Shown here: piece by piece, positions 17,363 through 25,750 of the stretch
How the letters are laid out: each line of letters begins with the position of its first letter
Position numbering within the stretch: position 1 is the first letter of the stretch
Assembly (NCBI GenBank): GCA_041645495.1
Contig: JBAZPZ010000001.1
Location: 1 to 64,000 of the forward strand
Reading direction: 5' to 3'
From: 0-14-0-20-45-22 sp041645495
Lineage (GTDB): Bacteria; Fidelibacterota; UBA2242
Length of the DNA stretch: 64,000 bases
The notes under the pieces: generated by a model
The model's input: the letters and a program-made list of their open reading frames with translations, nothing else
The model's database searches: none
What the model was told of the DNA's origin: nothing
Position numbers and translations under genes: made by a program

Positions 17363-18445
17363 TTATATCGAAAAAATCGGAATTCTTCGCCCGACAACGA
17401 CACTCACACCGAGTTCACGCGCCCGTTCAACGAAGCCATGATAGATTTTATGTGAAACGAAGACAAATCCCTTGGCGTTCAGAAGTTTGATCGTTTGCTG
17501 AAAGGCTTTTAGTTCCGTGAACGAATCATGCGTAATCGGATACGAAAAACACTGGAAAATATAGAGCGAACTTCCTTTCATCAGCGCAATATCGATCAGG
17601 CACTCGTTCTTGATCCCTTCCGGAACGGAGTCTCTGTCGAGCCGCACATCTAACCGGACGTCGTCGTACTGACTCTTGTGCACACGGAGGAAGACCATTT
17701 CCCGGAGCCAACCGCCGTTCAGCAGATATTCATCAGGATTCGCGACGATTTCGACCATTTTCTGACTGGCGCCGCCGCCGAACTTGAATTTCATTCTGTC
17801 CTGTTCTGCTTCATATTCGATCTGGAGTTTAACCCTTCCGTCGTCATAATTCCATTTCGCGCTTTGTTTGACATTGCCCATTTTATTCCATTCGTCCCGG
17901 ATTTTGTCGATAAACGGCATCAGATTGTCCATGTTGACTGCAATGAAATAGGTCAGCGGGCTTCTTCTGCCGATTTCCGGATCGAAGCGGGTTCCGGAGG
18001 TCATTTTGATTCCCTGTAGCGCGATGAACTCGTTCACCGTCAGCGCAAGCTGGTAATATTTCGATTCACCCTGGCCGATATTGACAATCTTGGAATGATG
18101 CGTATCGATGTAGAAAACCTCTTTGTTGGCTTTTCGGAAAATGTCCACTGCCAAAGCCGCCTGCAGACGATCGCCGCCGGTAACATTCAACAAAATATCG
18201 TGTTCGGGATAATCGCGGAGAACGCCCTGACAAAGTTTAACAAAGGAATCAACGTCGTCGCCGAGAATTTCACGCGTTTCGAACATGGGCGTCATATAAG
18301 TTGCAATGGCCGTTTCGATTTGTTGGGCGATCGCTTTCTGCCGCGGCGTCCGAAGCCAGACGACGGCGTCCGGTTTTTTCAGTACCAAACCGAGAAAGCC
18401 ATTGATCGGCGAATCATCAAGAAGGCAAACTTCCAGTAAAGGCAT
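17363..18445 (-). CDS. Standalone DUF1887 / Card1-like CARF protein with altered nuclease motif
   Basis: The N-terminal half fits a CARF (Rossmann-like) domain with the ligand loop LLNVTGGDRLQAALA (residues 85-99), typical of proteins that bind cyclic oligoadenylate. The C-terminal half has GGWLREMVFLRV (244-254), a hallmark of DUF1887, and the PD-(D/E)XK region ending at residues 280-301. In Card1/Can2 nucleases the catalytic triad is Asp followed by Glu-x-Lys. Here Asp285 is kept, but Glu-x-Lys is replaced by Gln298-Cys-Phe300. Catalysis is therefore probably lost or changed. Length (360) is normal. AAGGAG precedes the ATG, and the gene has its own promoter. No CRISPR array, cas gene or cyclase is present in the window. 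Confidence 0.85.
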   Translation of the reverse strand: MPLLEVCLLDDSPINGFLGLVLKKPDAVVWLRTPRQKAIAQQIETAIATYMTPMFETREILGDDVDSFVKLCQGVLRDYPEHDILLNVTGGDRLQAALAVDIFRKANKEVFYIDTHHSKIVNIGQGESKYYQLALTVNEFIALQGIKMTSGTRFDPEIGRRSPLTYFIAVNMDNLMPFIDKIRDEWNKMGNVKQSAKWNYDDGRVKLQIEYEAEQDRMKFKFGGGASQKMVEIVANPDEYLLNGGWLREMVFLRVHKSQYDDVRLDVRLDRDSVPEGIKNECLIDIALMKGSSLYIFQCFSYPITHDSFTELKAFQQTIKLLNAKGFVFVSHKIYHGFVERARELGVSVVVGRRIPIFSI

Positions 18446-18507
18446 CTTCGACTCCTTTTTTTCCGTTTTTCATATTGTTCAAACGCCTTAAAACTTATTT
18501 ACGCTTG

Positions 18508-18535
18508 AATTTACTAATAAATTTTTCTTTGTCAA
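18508..18535 (-). promoter_or_regulatory. Promoter of the CARF-protein gene
   Basis: TTGACA (18530-18535) and TAAATT (18508-18513) on the minus strand, 16 nt apart. Transcription would begin near 18501, about 55 nt before the ATG. The position after the kamA terminator shows that the CARF gene is a separate unit. Confidence 0.6.
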
Positions 18536-18568
18536 GAACGGAATTTTATTTTTCCGGGAAAAGAAGTA

Positions 18569-18602
18569 AATAAGCAGTTCCCTAAATTGGAAACCGCTTA
18601 TT
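18569..18602 (-). terminator. Terminator of the ATP-grasp/GNAT/kamA operon
   Basis: Arms 18569-18582 and 18589-18602 form a continuous 14-bp stem (two G-U pairs on the minus-strand RNA) with a 6-nt loop, 24 nt after the kamA stop. The downstream sequence is T-rich (TTACTTCTTTTCCC). Confidence 0.7.
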
Positions 18603-18626
18603 TTGGAAATGATGTAGCCGGGATGT

Positions 18627-19673
18627 TTATTTTATCGTCGGTTGCAGATAGTGGAATATCTTTCCTTCGTAATTCTTCAGGACGACTTCGTTTTCGTTGA
18701 TTTCCTGCAAGTATTCGGGAAGAAGCGGAATCTTTCCACCACCGCCAGGTGCATCTATGACAAACTGTGGAACGGCCATGCCGGATGTCCATCCGCGGAT
18801 CGATTTGATGATCTCTAATCCTTTTTCGACGCTGGTCCGAAAGTGTTCCGTCCCGTAAACCATGTCCGCCTGATAAATGTAGTAGGGTTTGACGCGGGCG
18901 GCCAGCAATTTCTGCATGAGTTTTTTCATCACCACCGGATCATCGTTGACGCCTTTGAGCAGGACGGTCTGATCGCCCAACGGAATTCCTGCGTCGGCAA
19001 GTCGTCCCAGCGCCTTCACGGCGACCGGCGTCAGTTCATCCGGATGATTGAAATGCACGTTCATATAGAGCGGATGATATTTTTTCAGCATCTTGACGAG
19101 TTTGCTGGTGATTCGCTGGGGCAGGTAACAAGGGACACGCGTGCCGATTCGGAGAATCTCGATGTGTTTGATCTTACGAAGCCTCGATAAGACGCTCTCG
19201 ATCTGCTTATCGCTGAGAAGCAACGGATCGCCGCCCGAAATAATCACATCCCGGATTTCCGGATGGCTGGCAATGTACTTGATTCCCTGATCGATGAATT
19301 TCAGACTGATCTTGGTCGGGTCGCCGACTTTTCGCTTGCGGGTGCAAAACCGGCAGTACGAAGCGCAGTCGTGCGAAACCAAAAACAGGCATCTGTCGGG
19401 ATACCGATGCACGATGCTGGGAACGGGCGAATCCTTTTCCTCGCAAAGCGGATCGGAAAATAGTTTATCCTGCTGAAGTTCCGCCAAGTCGGGAATGACC
19501 TGTTTATAGATCGGATCGCCTTTTTCCTTGATCAGCGATAAATAATACGGATTGATTTTGATATCGAATACCTTATCCAATCCTTTCAACTCTTCAATCG
19601 GAATGTTGAATTTTTCCGAGATTTCCTCGATGGTCGTCAGACTTTTCTTTAATATTTTTTGCCACCGCTCCAT
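18627..19673 (-). CDS. kamA: KamA-family radical SAM aminomutase (lysine 2,3-aminomutase-like)
   Basis: The radical SAM motif C-x3-C-x2-C is CASYCRFC (Cys103, 107, 110), followed by TRKRKVG as in lysine aminomutases. The PLP-binding lysine lies in DAPGGGGKIPL. The two Asp residues known in clostridial lysine 2,3-aminomutase to hold the lysine side-chain amine both have equivalents: in YQADMVYGTEHFRT and in FVIDAPGGGG. EpmB-type enzymes lack this layout, so conversion of L-lysine to beta-lysine is the best guess. At 348 residues it is shorter than the typical 400 or so. It ends an operon with two ATP-grasp ligases and a GNAT (14 nt after the GNAT). GGAG precedes the ATG. Confidence 0.88.
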   Translation of the reverse strand: MERWQKILKKSLTTIEEISEKFNIPIEELKGLDKVFDIKINPYYLSLIKEKGDPIYKQVIPDLAELQQDKLFSDPLCEEKDSPVPSIVHRYPDRCLFLVSHDCASYCRFCTRKRKVGDPTKISLKFIDQGIKYIASHPEIRDVIISGGDPLLLSDKQIESVLSRLRKIKHIEILRIGTRVPCYLPQRITSKLVKMLKKYHPLYMNVHFNHPDELTPVAVKALGRLADAGIPLGDQTVLLKGVNDDPVVMKKLMQKLLAARVKPYYIYQADMVYGTEHFRTSVEKGLEIIKSIRGWTSGMAVPQFVIDAPGGGGKIPLLPEYLQEINENEVVLKNYEGKIFHYLQPTIK

Positions 19674-19687
19674 GGCTGATTCGACTC

Positions 19688-20182
19688 CTACTCTTTCTCT
19701 TTTGGTTTAAAATATTTGACAAAAATAACACGGTCATCGCCTTCACGGTAAAAATCCCTGATCTGCGCGGCGATCGTGTAACCGTTTCGTAAATAGAATC
19801 CGCGGGTCGGTAAGTATTTCTCGACCGAGGATGTTTCGATAATGATCAATCTGCCGACTTTTCGGGAAACCTCACCTTCGACAAATTGAAGCAATTGTTT
19901 GCCGATTCCCTGATTTTGGCAAACCACGTCCACGACGATCCAGTAAAGATCGAAGGTTCCGATTGTCGCCGGGGTCGGTCCGTAGCATACATAACCGACA
20001 ATAGAATCCGTTTCGTCGGTTGCCACTTGAATGGTGTAATCCTTTTGTTCTTTTTGATTCAGGCAGACGTCGATGAGTTCCATCGCTACATCCACCTCCG
20101 CCGGAGAAAACATGCCAGTCTGCCTGATAATCTGAAGGAGAACCGACCGGTCTTCCGGTTTGATTGAACGAATGTTAATCAT
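19688..20182 (-). CDS. GNAT-family N-acetyltransferase
   Basis: A 164-residue GNAT domain: N-terminal INIRSIKPEDRSVLLQI, a beta-bulge strand FDLYWIVVDVVCQNQGIGKQLL containing the acetyl-CoA pyrophosphate loop Q-N-Q-G-I-G-K, and a C-terminal FYLRNGYTIAAQIRDFY typical of small-molecule acetyltransferases. Its start overlaps the end of the upstream ATP-grasp gene by 8 nt, and kamA follows after 14 nt. In the known ablA/ablB pair a KamA enzyme makes beta-lysine and an acetyltransferase makes N-epsilon-acetyl-beta-lysine; a similar role is possible here. The protein is shorter than AblB, so acetylation of a ligase product is an alternative. Confidence 0.85.
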   Translation of the reverse strand: MINIRSIKPEDRSVLLQIIRQTGMFSPAEVDVAMELIDVCLNQKEQKDYTIQVATDETDSIVGYVCYGPTPATIGTFDLYWIVVDVVCQNQGIGKQLLQFVEGEVSRKVGRLIIIETSSVEKYLPTRGFYLRNGYTIAAQIRDFYREGDDRVIFVKYFKPKEKE

Positions 20183-21197
20183 GATCCTTTCTTTGTAATG
20201 CCGTGATGATTTGTGTCGTCACGAATTCATCGTATGAAATTCCCGCGGCTTTCAGCGCTTTGACATATCCCGCCGTGGGAGAGATATCGGGATTCGGATT
20301 GTATTCAAGAATGTAAATTTCACCGTGCTTATCCATCCGAAAATCGACTCGCCCATAACCGCTTCCGTTTAGCAATTCGTACACCCGAAGTGCAAGCGAT
20401 TGGAGGCGGGCTTGCGTGGCGGAATCCAACGTCGTCGGACAGACGGAAGGTGTCTTTTGATAAATGGGATCGTCTTCGCACCATTTCGCATCATAACTTG
20501 CGATGTGCGGCAAAGCGGCATCGAGCGCATCGAACAGGATTTCCGATGGCGGCAGGGCAACCGGCGAACCGTTTTCCAGAATACCGACGGCAAATTCCCG
20601 TCCGTCAACAAACTGCTCGACCAAAATTTCCTGATGATATCGTTGCAATAACCGTTCGACCGAGGTTTTCAGTTCGGTCATATTCCGGATCACGGCGTTC
20701 CGGTCGATTCCGATACTTCCGTCTTCTCTTGAAGGTTTGGCGATCAACGGAAACCGTAAATGTGTTGCCGCCGGTACATCGGAAAAAGTCTCATAATCGG
20801 GAGTCGTTAAACCGGTCGCCCGAAGCATCTGCTTGGTCAGCACCTTATTCTGTGCGGTTCCAATTGTCAGCGCCGAATTCCCGGTGTACGGGATGTTCAG
20901 GAGTTCCCAGATTCCGGCAACGAACATTTCCTGCTGTGTGTTTCCGCGAAATCCTTCACACAGGTTGAAAATGACGTCAGGTTGAAACGAAACAATCATC
21001 TGAATATCTGAAGTCAGATTCTTCAACGGCAGAACGAGAAGTTGATATCCGAGTCGATCCAGCGACTGCGAAACGGCATCCGCCTCATCTTTAACGCCGG
21101 CTTCCGATAAAAATTCGGCATTCTCCGGACTGGAGACGTCTTCGAAAGAATTATAGACGACTGCAACTTTTTTTCGTTGTTCTTCTTCGGCAGTCAT
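20175..21197 (-). CDS. ATP-grasp ligase, D-Ala-D-Ala ligase-like (second of a tandem pair)
   Basis: The start is ATG at 21197, which overlaps the stop of the upstream gene as TAATG; the longer frame would run 195 nt back through that gene. The 340-residue protein has an N-terminal pre-ATP-grasp part (VAVVYNSFEDV), NLCEGFRGNTQQEMF, then PYTGNSALTIGTAQNKVLTKQMLRATG, the ATP-binding FPLIAKPSREDGSIGI and the magnesium-binding end GRVDFRMDKHGEIYILEYNPNPDISPTAGY. These match D-alanine-D-alanine ligases and related dipeptide or amide ligases. Genomic linkage to KamA rather than to mur genes argues against a cell-wall role. Substrate unknown. Confidence 0.86.
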   Translation of the reverse strand: MTAEEEQRKKVAVVYNSFEDVSSPENAEFLSEAGVKDEADAVSQSLDRLGYQLLVLPLKNLTSDIQMIVSFQPDVIFNLCEGFRGNTQQEMFVAGIWELLNIPYTGNSALTIGTAQNKVLTKQMLRATGLTTPDYETFSDVPAATHLRFPLIAKPSREDGSIGIDRNAVIRNMTELKTSVERLLQRYHQEILVEQFVDGREFAVGILENGSPVALPPSEILFDALDAALPHIASYDAKWCEDDPIYQKTPSVCPTTLDSATQARLQSLALRVYELLNGSGYGRVDFRMDKHGEIYILEYNPNPDISPTAGYVKALKAAGISYDEFVTTQIITALQRKDHD

Positions 21198-22246
21198 TAT
21201 CGGAGGCCGCACCTCGCGGCAGATATGTCGAGGACTCGATTGAGCATTTGTGAATATGAATAGCCGGCTGTTCGCGCGGCTTTGGGGAAGCAGGAATTCT
21301 CGCGTGGATCGGGCAAGATTCCCGGAAGCGGGTTCAGTTCGAGAATATTTGGAACGCCGTCCGCATCCAAACGCACGTCGATCCGGCACCAATCGCGAAT
21401 GTTCAGAACCTGATATGCGCGCTTGACCGTTTTTTCGATCGACGCTCTTAATTCAGGAGAAATCTTCGCCGGACAATCAAAAATATCCAGCGGCTTTTCG
21501 GTGGTATCCCACACCCATTTTGCTTCGAAGGAATAAATCGGTTGCGCGTCTTTCGGCAACTGAGAAAAATTCATCGAGATGATCGGCAGAACTTCGACTT
21601 CGGCGCCGTTTCCCCAGAGAGCGACGGTGAACTCGCGCCCCGGTAAAAACTCCTCAATGATCACCGGTTGCTGATATTTGTCGAAGTTTTCCCGCACAAT
21701 TCGTTTCAACGATTCATAGTCTTTGACAACGGAATTGTTAAAAATGCCTTTACTGCTTCCCTCCGAGATCGGCTTGACGATTGACGGAAATGGAGTGCCG
21801 CTTTCCGGAACTTCCTGATCGGGAAAAATCATCCGGAACCGCGGATTCGGAACATCGTAATAACTTAAAATTTCCTTGGAACGGGCTTTATTCAGGCAAA
21901 TCGCCAGCGTCAGCGGGCCCGAACCCGTATACGGTAAACCTAAACGCTCGCACATCAACGGAACATAAGACTCGCGCAAGTCCCCAAATAATCCTTCGGC
22001 TACGTTAAAGACGATTTGCGGCCTGGCTTTTTCCAACCGCCGCATAATCGCATCATCGCCTTCGAAGCCGACGACCTCGTGCCCGTTTTCTTTGAATGAA
22101 TTGATGATAGAATGTACCGTCCGAAGACTATCGCCTTCGGCGAAAAGGTCGGGAGGAATATCTTCGTCATCCAGCTCGGAGGCGAAGCGTTTTTTATACT
22201 CCTTCACTAAACCTTTTTTCGTACTATAAGTGACAGCGATCTTCAT
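21197..22246 (-). CDS. ATP-grasp ligase, D-Ala-D-Ala ligase-like (first of a tandem pair)
   Basis: A 349-residue paralogue of the next gene, with the same order of parts: MKIAVTYSTKKGLVKEYK, FNVAEGLFGDLRESYVP, PYTGSGPLTLAICLNKARSKEIL, the ATP-binding FPSIVKPISEGSSKGI, EEFLPGREFTVALWG and the metal-binding CRIDVRLDADGVPNILELNPLPG. It probably forms an amide or peptide bond through an acyl-phosphate intermediate. It is first in the operon of four genes. No strong ribosome site precedes the ATG. A tandem pair of such ligases suggests two successive condensations or a heteromeric enzyme. Confidence 0.86.
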   Translation of the reverse strand: MKIAVTYSTKKGLVKEYKKRFASELDDEDIPPDLFAEGDSLRTVHSIINSFKENGHEVVGFEGDDAIMRRLEKARPQIVFNVAEGLFGDLRESYVPLMCERLGLPYTGSGPLTLAICLNKARSKEILSYYDVPNPRFRMIFPDQEVPESGTPFPSIVKPISEGSSKGIFNNSVVKDYESLKRIVRENFDKYQQPVIIEEFLPGREFTVALWGNGAEVEVLPIISMNFSQLPKDAQPIYSFEAKWVWDTTEKPLDIFDCPAKISPELRASIEKTVKRAYQVLNIRDWCRIDVRLDADGVPNILELNPLPGILPDPRENSCFPKAARTAGYSYSQMLNRVLDISAARCGLR

Positions 22247-22350
22247 TTTTGTCGCGGTGAATTTAAGTATATTTTCACAGAATAAAAGAAATATTTTTGG
22301 AAATTTTTAAAAAAATTTTGTGGCACTATATATACAACCGGAAGCGCAAA

Positions 22351-23001
22351 TTATTTCAGCGGTACAATATATTTGACCATCAGGATAAAATGGCAAACAC
22401 TGCCCAGAATCACGAACAAGTGGAAAATTTCATGAAAACCAAAGACTGGCGGAAAGGGATTCGGCCATTTTTTTGAATAGATGACGGCGCCGATTGTATA
22501 AAAGAGTCCACCGGCCAGCAACCAGACCAACGCTTCCCACCCAACTGCGCGAACGAGTGGAACCAGTGCGATCACTGCCAGCCAGCCCATCAAAACGTAA
22601 ATTGCTGTCGCAAGCCGACGAGGCGCTTCCATCCAAACGGTTTTCAAGATGATTCCAATAAGCGCCGTTGCCCACACCAATCCAAACAAAGTCCAGCCCC
22701 ATCCGCCCCGAATCGGGATCAGGCAGATGGGCGTATAGGTCGAGGCAATAAAGATGAAGATCATCATGTGGTCGATCCGTCGGAGTCGAAGCGTATTTTC
22801 CTCGGATAAATTTAACCAATGATAGACGGTGCTCGCTGTATAGGACAACAGCATTCCTGCCCCGTAAATCGAAAAACTGACGATATGCCACGGTTTTGCC
22901 GGATGGCTGGAACGAAGGATGAGAATGACCAGCGCCGCGACTGACGCTAACACACCGAGAAAATGTATGAATCCGCTGACGGGATCTTTGAACTTTTTCA
23001 T
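22351..23001 (-). CDS. Hemolysin III / PAQR family membrane protein (TrhA-like)
   Basis: The 216-residue protein has seven hydrophobic spans and the conserved PAQR/hemolysin III residues: STVYHWLN with its His, RRIDHMMIFIFIASTYTP, and the last-span FHEIFHLFVILGSVCHF with His residues that hold a zinc ion in this hydrolase-like family. It is an inner-membrane protein; bacterial members influence membrane lipid balance. The gene begins 51 nt after the glycoside hydrolase gene and may be read with it. Ribosome site weak (AAGAAAG). Confidence 0.88.
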   Translation of the reverse strand: MKKFKDPVSGFIHFLGVLASVAALVILILRSSHPAKPWHIVSFSIYGAGMLLSYTASTVYHWLNLSEENTLRLRRIDHMMIFIFIASTYTPICLIPIRGGWGWTLFGLVWATALIGIILKTVWMEAPRRLATAIYVLMGWLAVIALVPLVRAVGWEALVWLLAGGLFYTIGAVIYSKKWPNPFPPVFGFHEIFHLFVILGSVCHFILMVKYIVPLK

Positions 23002-23052
23002 TCTAAATATTCTTTCTTACAAGGGATGGTACCGGTACGCCGGACATCAGAA

Positions 23053-24231
23053 TCATTGTCCGATATTGAATGCCTTTTGCAGAGTGTTGAAATAAGACGG
23101 CTCGTCGGCAAACGTATCATAAGAAAAGAAAACCACATTGCGGAAGCCGCTCGATAGGCTGATCATCGTTTTTGCCATCGCATCGAATTTATTCTGGTTG
23201 TAAACGCCGATTCCCATCCAGATTCTACTTTTCGGGATGGACGGATCGATTTCCCGCGTGATGGTCTCAAACCTGTCGGCGTTTCTGGCATAATTCATCG
23301 GAACCGCGAAATCGATCCAATCGTTTTTCAGCCACGTTTCCCAATCCTGAAAGAAATGATTTTTCGCTTCGACCGGATCGGGTTTGACAGCGGTGCTAAG
23401 TTTAACAGGTTTCTGCGTGGCCGTCAGAGATTCCCGAATACCGCGAATCAGTTCGTTGATGCCTTCTCTCCGGAATTCACTCCAGTCGTCCATGGTCTGT
23501 TCCAGCACCCGATCGTCCCATCCGGCATAGAACGATTTGTTGGAGATGGACAGAAGAATCGGATCGACACCACTTTTCTGTTTGAATCGAAACCGCGCCT
23601 GCTCGTTGAAGTCGTAGGTGTTTTTCGGATACCGGACATAATCTAAATGCACACCGTCGATCGGATATTTCTGTACCAATTCGGAGACTATTTGAATGAG
23701 ATGAAGCCGAACTTCCGGGACGAGCGGTGAGAGATAAATTCCTTCCGTTCCGTTCTTCCTGAATTCGTTGGCGGAGCGATCGATATCCCGGATTCCATTT
23801 GCATCGATCGCACACCATTCCGGATGTTTCCAAAAAAGATGTTCGCGGTTCTTCGGTCTGTCATCCGAAGACCACAATAAATAAACGTTCAGCCAGACGT
23901 GAACTTTCAACCCGTTGGCGTGAGCCATGACGAGCGCATAGTCGAGCGGATCGAAATCGCTCCCGTTGAGTCGGTCGGCCATCGGCGCGATTTCCGAACG
24001 GTAATACGCATCGCCGCGACCTCTGACCTGAATGAAGAGATCAGTGAATCCGTTGAGTGACGCAAATTCGACAAAACGATCAATGTTCTTCTTGTCCGTC
24101 ATCTGGTTGCGGACGATCCACAGACCAAGATGGCGTTCCTGCGAAAAGAGTTCGGAGAAATTCATCAGGATAAAAAGAAAGAGGGCAGCGAATATCGCTG
24201 CCCAACGGTTATTTCGCCGATCGTTATGCAA
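23053..24231 (-). CDS. Secreted GHL10 (DUF187-like) glycoside hydrolase family protein
   Basis: After a basic start (MHNDRRNNRW) and hydrophobic segment (residues 10-30, signal peptide), the protein shows the TIM-barrel pattern of GHL10/DUF187: HLGLWIVRNQMTDKKNIDRFVEFA, FTDLFIQVRGRGDAYYRSEIAP, GLKVHVWLNVYLLWS and the substrate-site stretch VHLDYVRYP. Members act on cell-wall or exopolysaccharide glycans outside the cytoplasm. It has 392 residues. The start is TTG at 24231, 14 nt after rplQ; no ATG fits the signal peptide. It appears to be the tail of the ribosomal superoperon transcript, since no terminator lies between. Confidence 0.85.
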   Translation of the reverse strand: MHNDRRNNRWAAIFAALFLFILMNFSELFSQERHLGLWIVRNQMTDKKNIDRFVEFASLNGFTDLFIQVRGRGDAYYRSEIAPMADRLNGSDFDPLDYALVMAHANGLKVHVWLNVYLLWSSDDRPKNREHLFWKHPEWCAIDANGIRDIDRSANEFRKNGTEGIYLSPLVPEVRLHLIQIVSELVQKYPIDGVHLDYVRYPKNTYDFNEQARFRFKQKSGVDPILLSISNKSFYAGWDDRVLEQTMDDWSEFRREGINELIRGIRESLTATQKPVKLSTAVKPDPVEAKNHFFQDWETWLKNDWIDFAVPMNYARNADRFETITREIDPSIPKSRIWMGIGVYNQNKFDAMAKTMISLSSGFRNVVFFSYDTFADEPSYFNTLQKAFNIGQ

Positions 24232-24245
24232 TCGGAAGTTCGCTT

Positions 24246-24740
24246 TTATTCTCCCTTCTTCTCGGTTTTTGGAGCCGGAGTGGGAGCCTCGGTTTTTCCC
24301 TTGGCTTCGGTGGGAACTTCCTTCCCTTTTTCGGCGGATTCTTTTTTGGAAGGCTTTGCCGGTTTCTTTTCTTCGACCGGTTTTTTATAATCGACAAATT
24401 CGATGAGCGAAACCGCGGCGGCGTCGTTATCCCGGAATCCTAATTTGACGATTCGCGTATATCCGCCGTTGCGCGTCGCATATTGCGGCGCGATGTGGTC
24501 GAATAACTGCTTGACGAGGGTTCTGTCATTCAGAACTTTGTAAGCGAGTCTTCTGTGGTGAATCGTGCCTTTTTTCCCAAAGGTGATGAGACGTTCGACG
24601 ACGCGTCTGAGTTCTTTCGCACGGGCGTCGGTCGTCTTGATTTTTCCATGTTGGATCAGCGAACCTGCCATATTGGATAACATCGCCTTTCGGTGACTGG
24701 CTACCATCCCAAGTTTCGCTACACGTTTCTGGTGGCGCAT
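24246..24740 (-). CDS. rplQ: 50S ribosomal protein L17 with C-terminal extension
   Basis: The first 115 residues are standard bL17 (MRHQKRVAKLGMVASHRKAML, RRLAYKVLND, NGGYTRIVKLGFRDNDAA). The last 45 or so are a low-complexity tail rich in Lys, Glu, Pro and Thr, making 164 residues instead of about 120. It is the last gene of the ribosomal superoperon, 21 nt after rpoA. Confidence 0.96.
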   Translation of the reverse strand: MRHQKRVAKLGMVASHRKAMLSNMAGSLIQHGKIKTTDARAKELRRVVERLITFGKKGTIHHRRLAYKVLNDRTLVKQLFDHIAPQYATRNGGYTRIVKLGFRDNDAAAVSLIEFVDYKKPVEEKKPAKPSKKESAEKGKEVPTEAKGKTEAPTPAPKTEKKGE

Positions 24741-24761
24741 TTCTACAAACTCCTATCGGTG

Positions 24762-25739
24762 TTAATCTTCTTTTTCAATTAAATATTTCTCGACATCGAC
24801 TCCGAATTCGAGGTTCATGCTTTTGAGTTTCGCCATCAGCTCGTTCAACGATTTGCGTCCGAAATTCTTGAACTTCAGCATCTCCGACTCTTCTTTCGAA
24901 ACCAGGTCGGCAATCGTCCTGATATTATTGGCTTTCAGGCAATTATACGAACGAACGGAAAGTTCCATCTCATCGACACTCTTCTTCAGCAGGTTCCGCA
25001 CTTTGACGATATCCTCGTTAGGAATATCCTTCGGGAAATCGACCGGTTTAGATTCCACTTTGGAAAAGAGCGAGAAATATTCTTTCAGCAGATTCGAGGC
25101 AATGTCAATGGATTCTTCCGGCGTGATGCTTCCGTCGGTTTCGATTTCCAGCGTCATCTTTTCCAGAATTTCCCGGGACGTGCCTGGCAGGTTTTCGACC
25201 TGGAAAGAAACGTTGGTGATCGGCGAAAAGATGGAGTCGATGAAAATCGTGCCGATCGGGTAATCAATCGTCTTGTTTTTCTCGGCCGGCACCCAGCCGG
25301 TTCCGCGCGATATTTTCAATTCTATCGTGAAATCTGCTTTTTCGTTCAGCGTACAGATATGAATCTCTGGATTGAGAATCTTGAACTGCGTCGTGTCTTT
25401 GCCGATCTCGCCGGCGAGAAGTTCGCCTTCGCCTTTGCAGTGAAGATGAATTTTGTCCGGTTTCGGATCATACAATTTCAGACGCACCTGTTTGAAGTTG
25501 AGGATTATGTCCGCCACATCTTCCTTGACGCCTGTAATGGAGGCAAATTCATGAAGAACGCCGTCTATTTTGATCGACGAGATTGCGGCGCCGGGAATCG
25601 AAGTCAACAGGACTCGTCGGAGCGCATTTCCGATCGTCGTTCCAAAACCGCGCTCCAACGGTTGTACGACATAAACGCCGTGCGTGGCTGTGGATTGTTC
25701 TTTTACAACTCTGGCTATGATTTGCTCTTGTGTGGTCAT
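24762..25739 (-). CDS. rpoA: RNA polymerase alpha subunit
   Basis: 325 residues with the alpha N-terminal dimerisation domain (QPLERGFGTTIGNALRRVLLTSIPGAA, residues 24-50) and the C-terminal helix-hairpin domain that contacts UP elements and activators (LELSVRSYNCLKANNIRTIADLV and FGRKSLNELMAKL). It nucleates the polymerase core. It lies 11 nt after rpsD, the common order in bacteria. Confidence 0.98.
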   Translation of the reverse strand: MTTQEQIIARVVKEQSTATHGVYVVQPLERGFGTTIGNALRRVLLTSIPGAAISSIKIDGVLHEFASITGVKEDVADIILNFKQVRLKLYDPKPDKIHLHCKGEGELLAGEIGKDTTQFKILNPEIHICTLNEKADFTIELKISRGTGWVPAEKNKTIDYPIGTIFIDSIFSPITNVSFQVENLPGTSREILEKMTLEIETDGSITPEESIDIASNLLKEYFSLFSKVESKPVDFPKDIPNEDIVKVRNLLKKSVDEMELSVRSYNCLKANNIRTIADLVSKEESEMLKFKNFGRKSLNELMAKLKSMNLEFGVDVEKYLIEKED

Positions 25740-25750
25740 TTATCTCCTCA

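Noticed and set aside
18627..19673. KamA as EF-P lysine modification enzyme (EpmB)
   Set aside because: EpmB lacks the PGGGGK motif and lysine-binding Asp pair seen here, and no efp or epmA gene is near.
20175..22246. The two ATP-grasp genes as cell-wall ddl genes
   Set aside because: They overlap in an operon with GNAT and kamA and no mur gene is near; a tandem pair is not typical for ddl.
23024..23034. Palindrome GTACCGGTAC between the hydrolase and hemolysin III genes
   Set aside because: A single 10-bp palindrome without T-tract or second copy; chance cannot be excluded.
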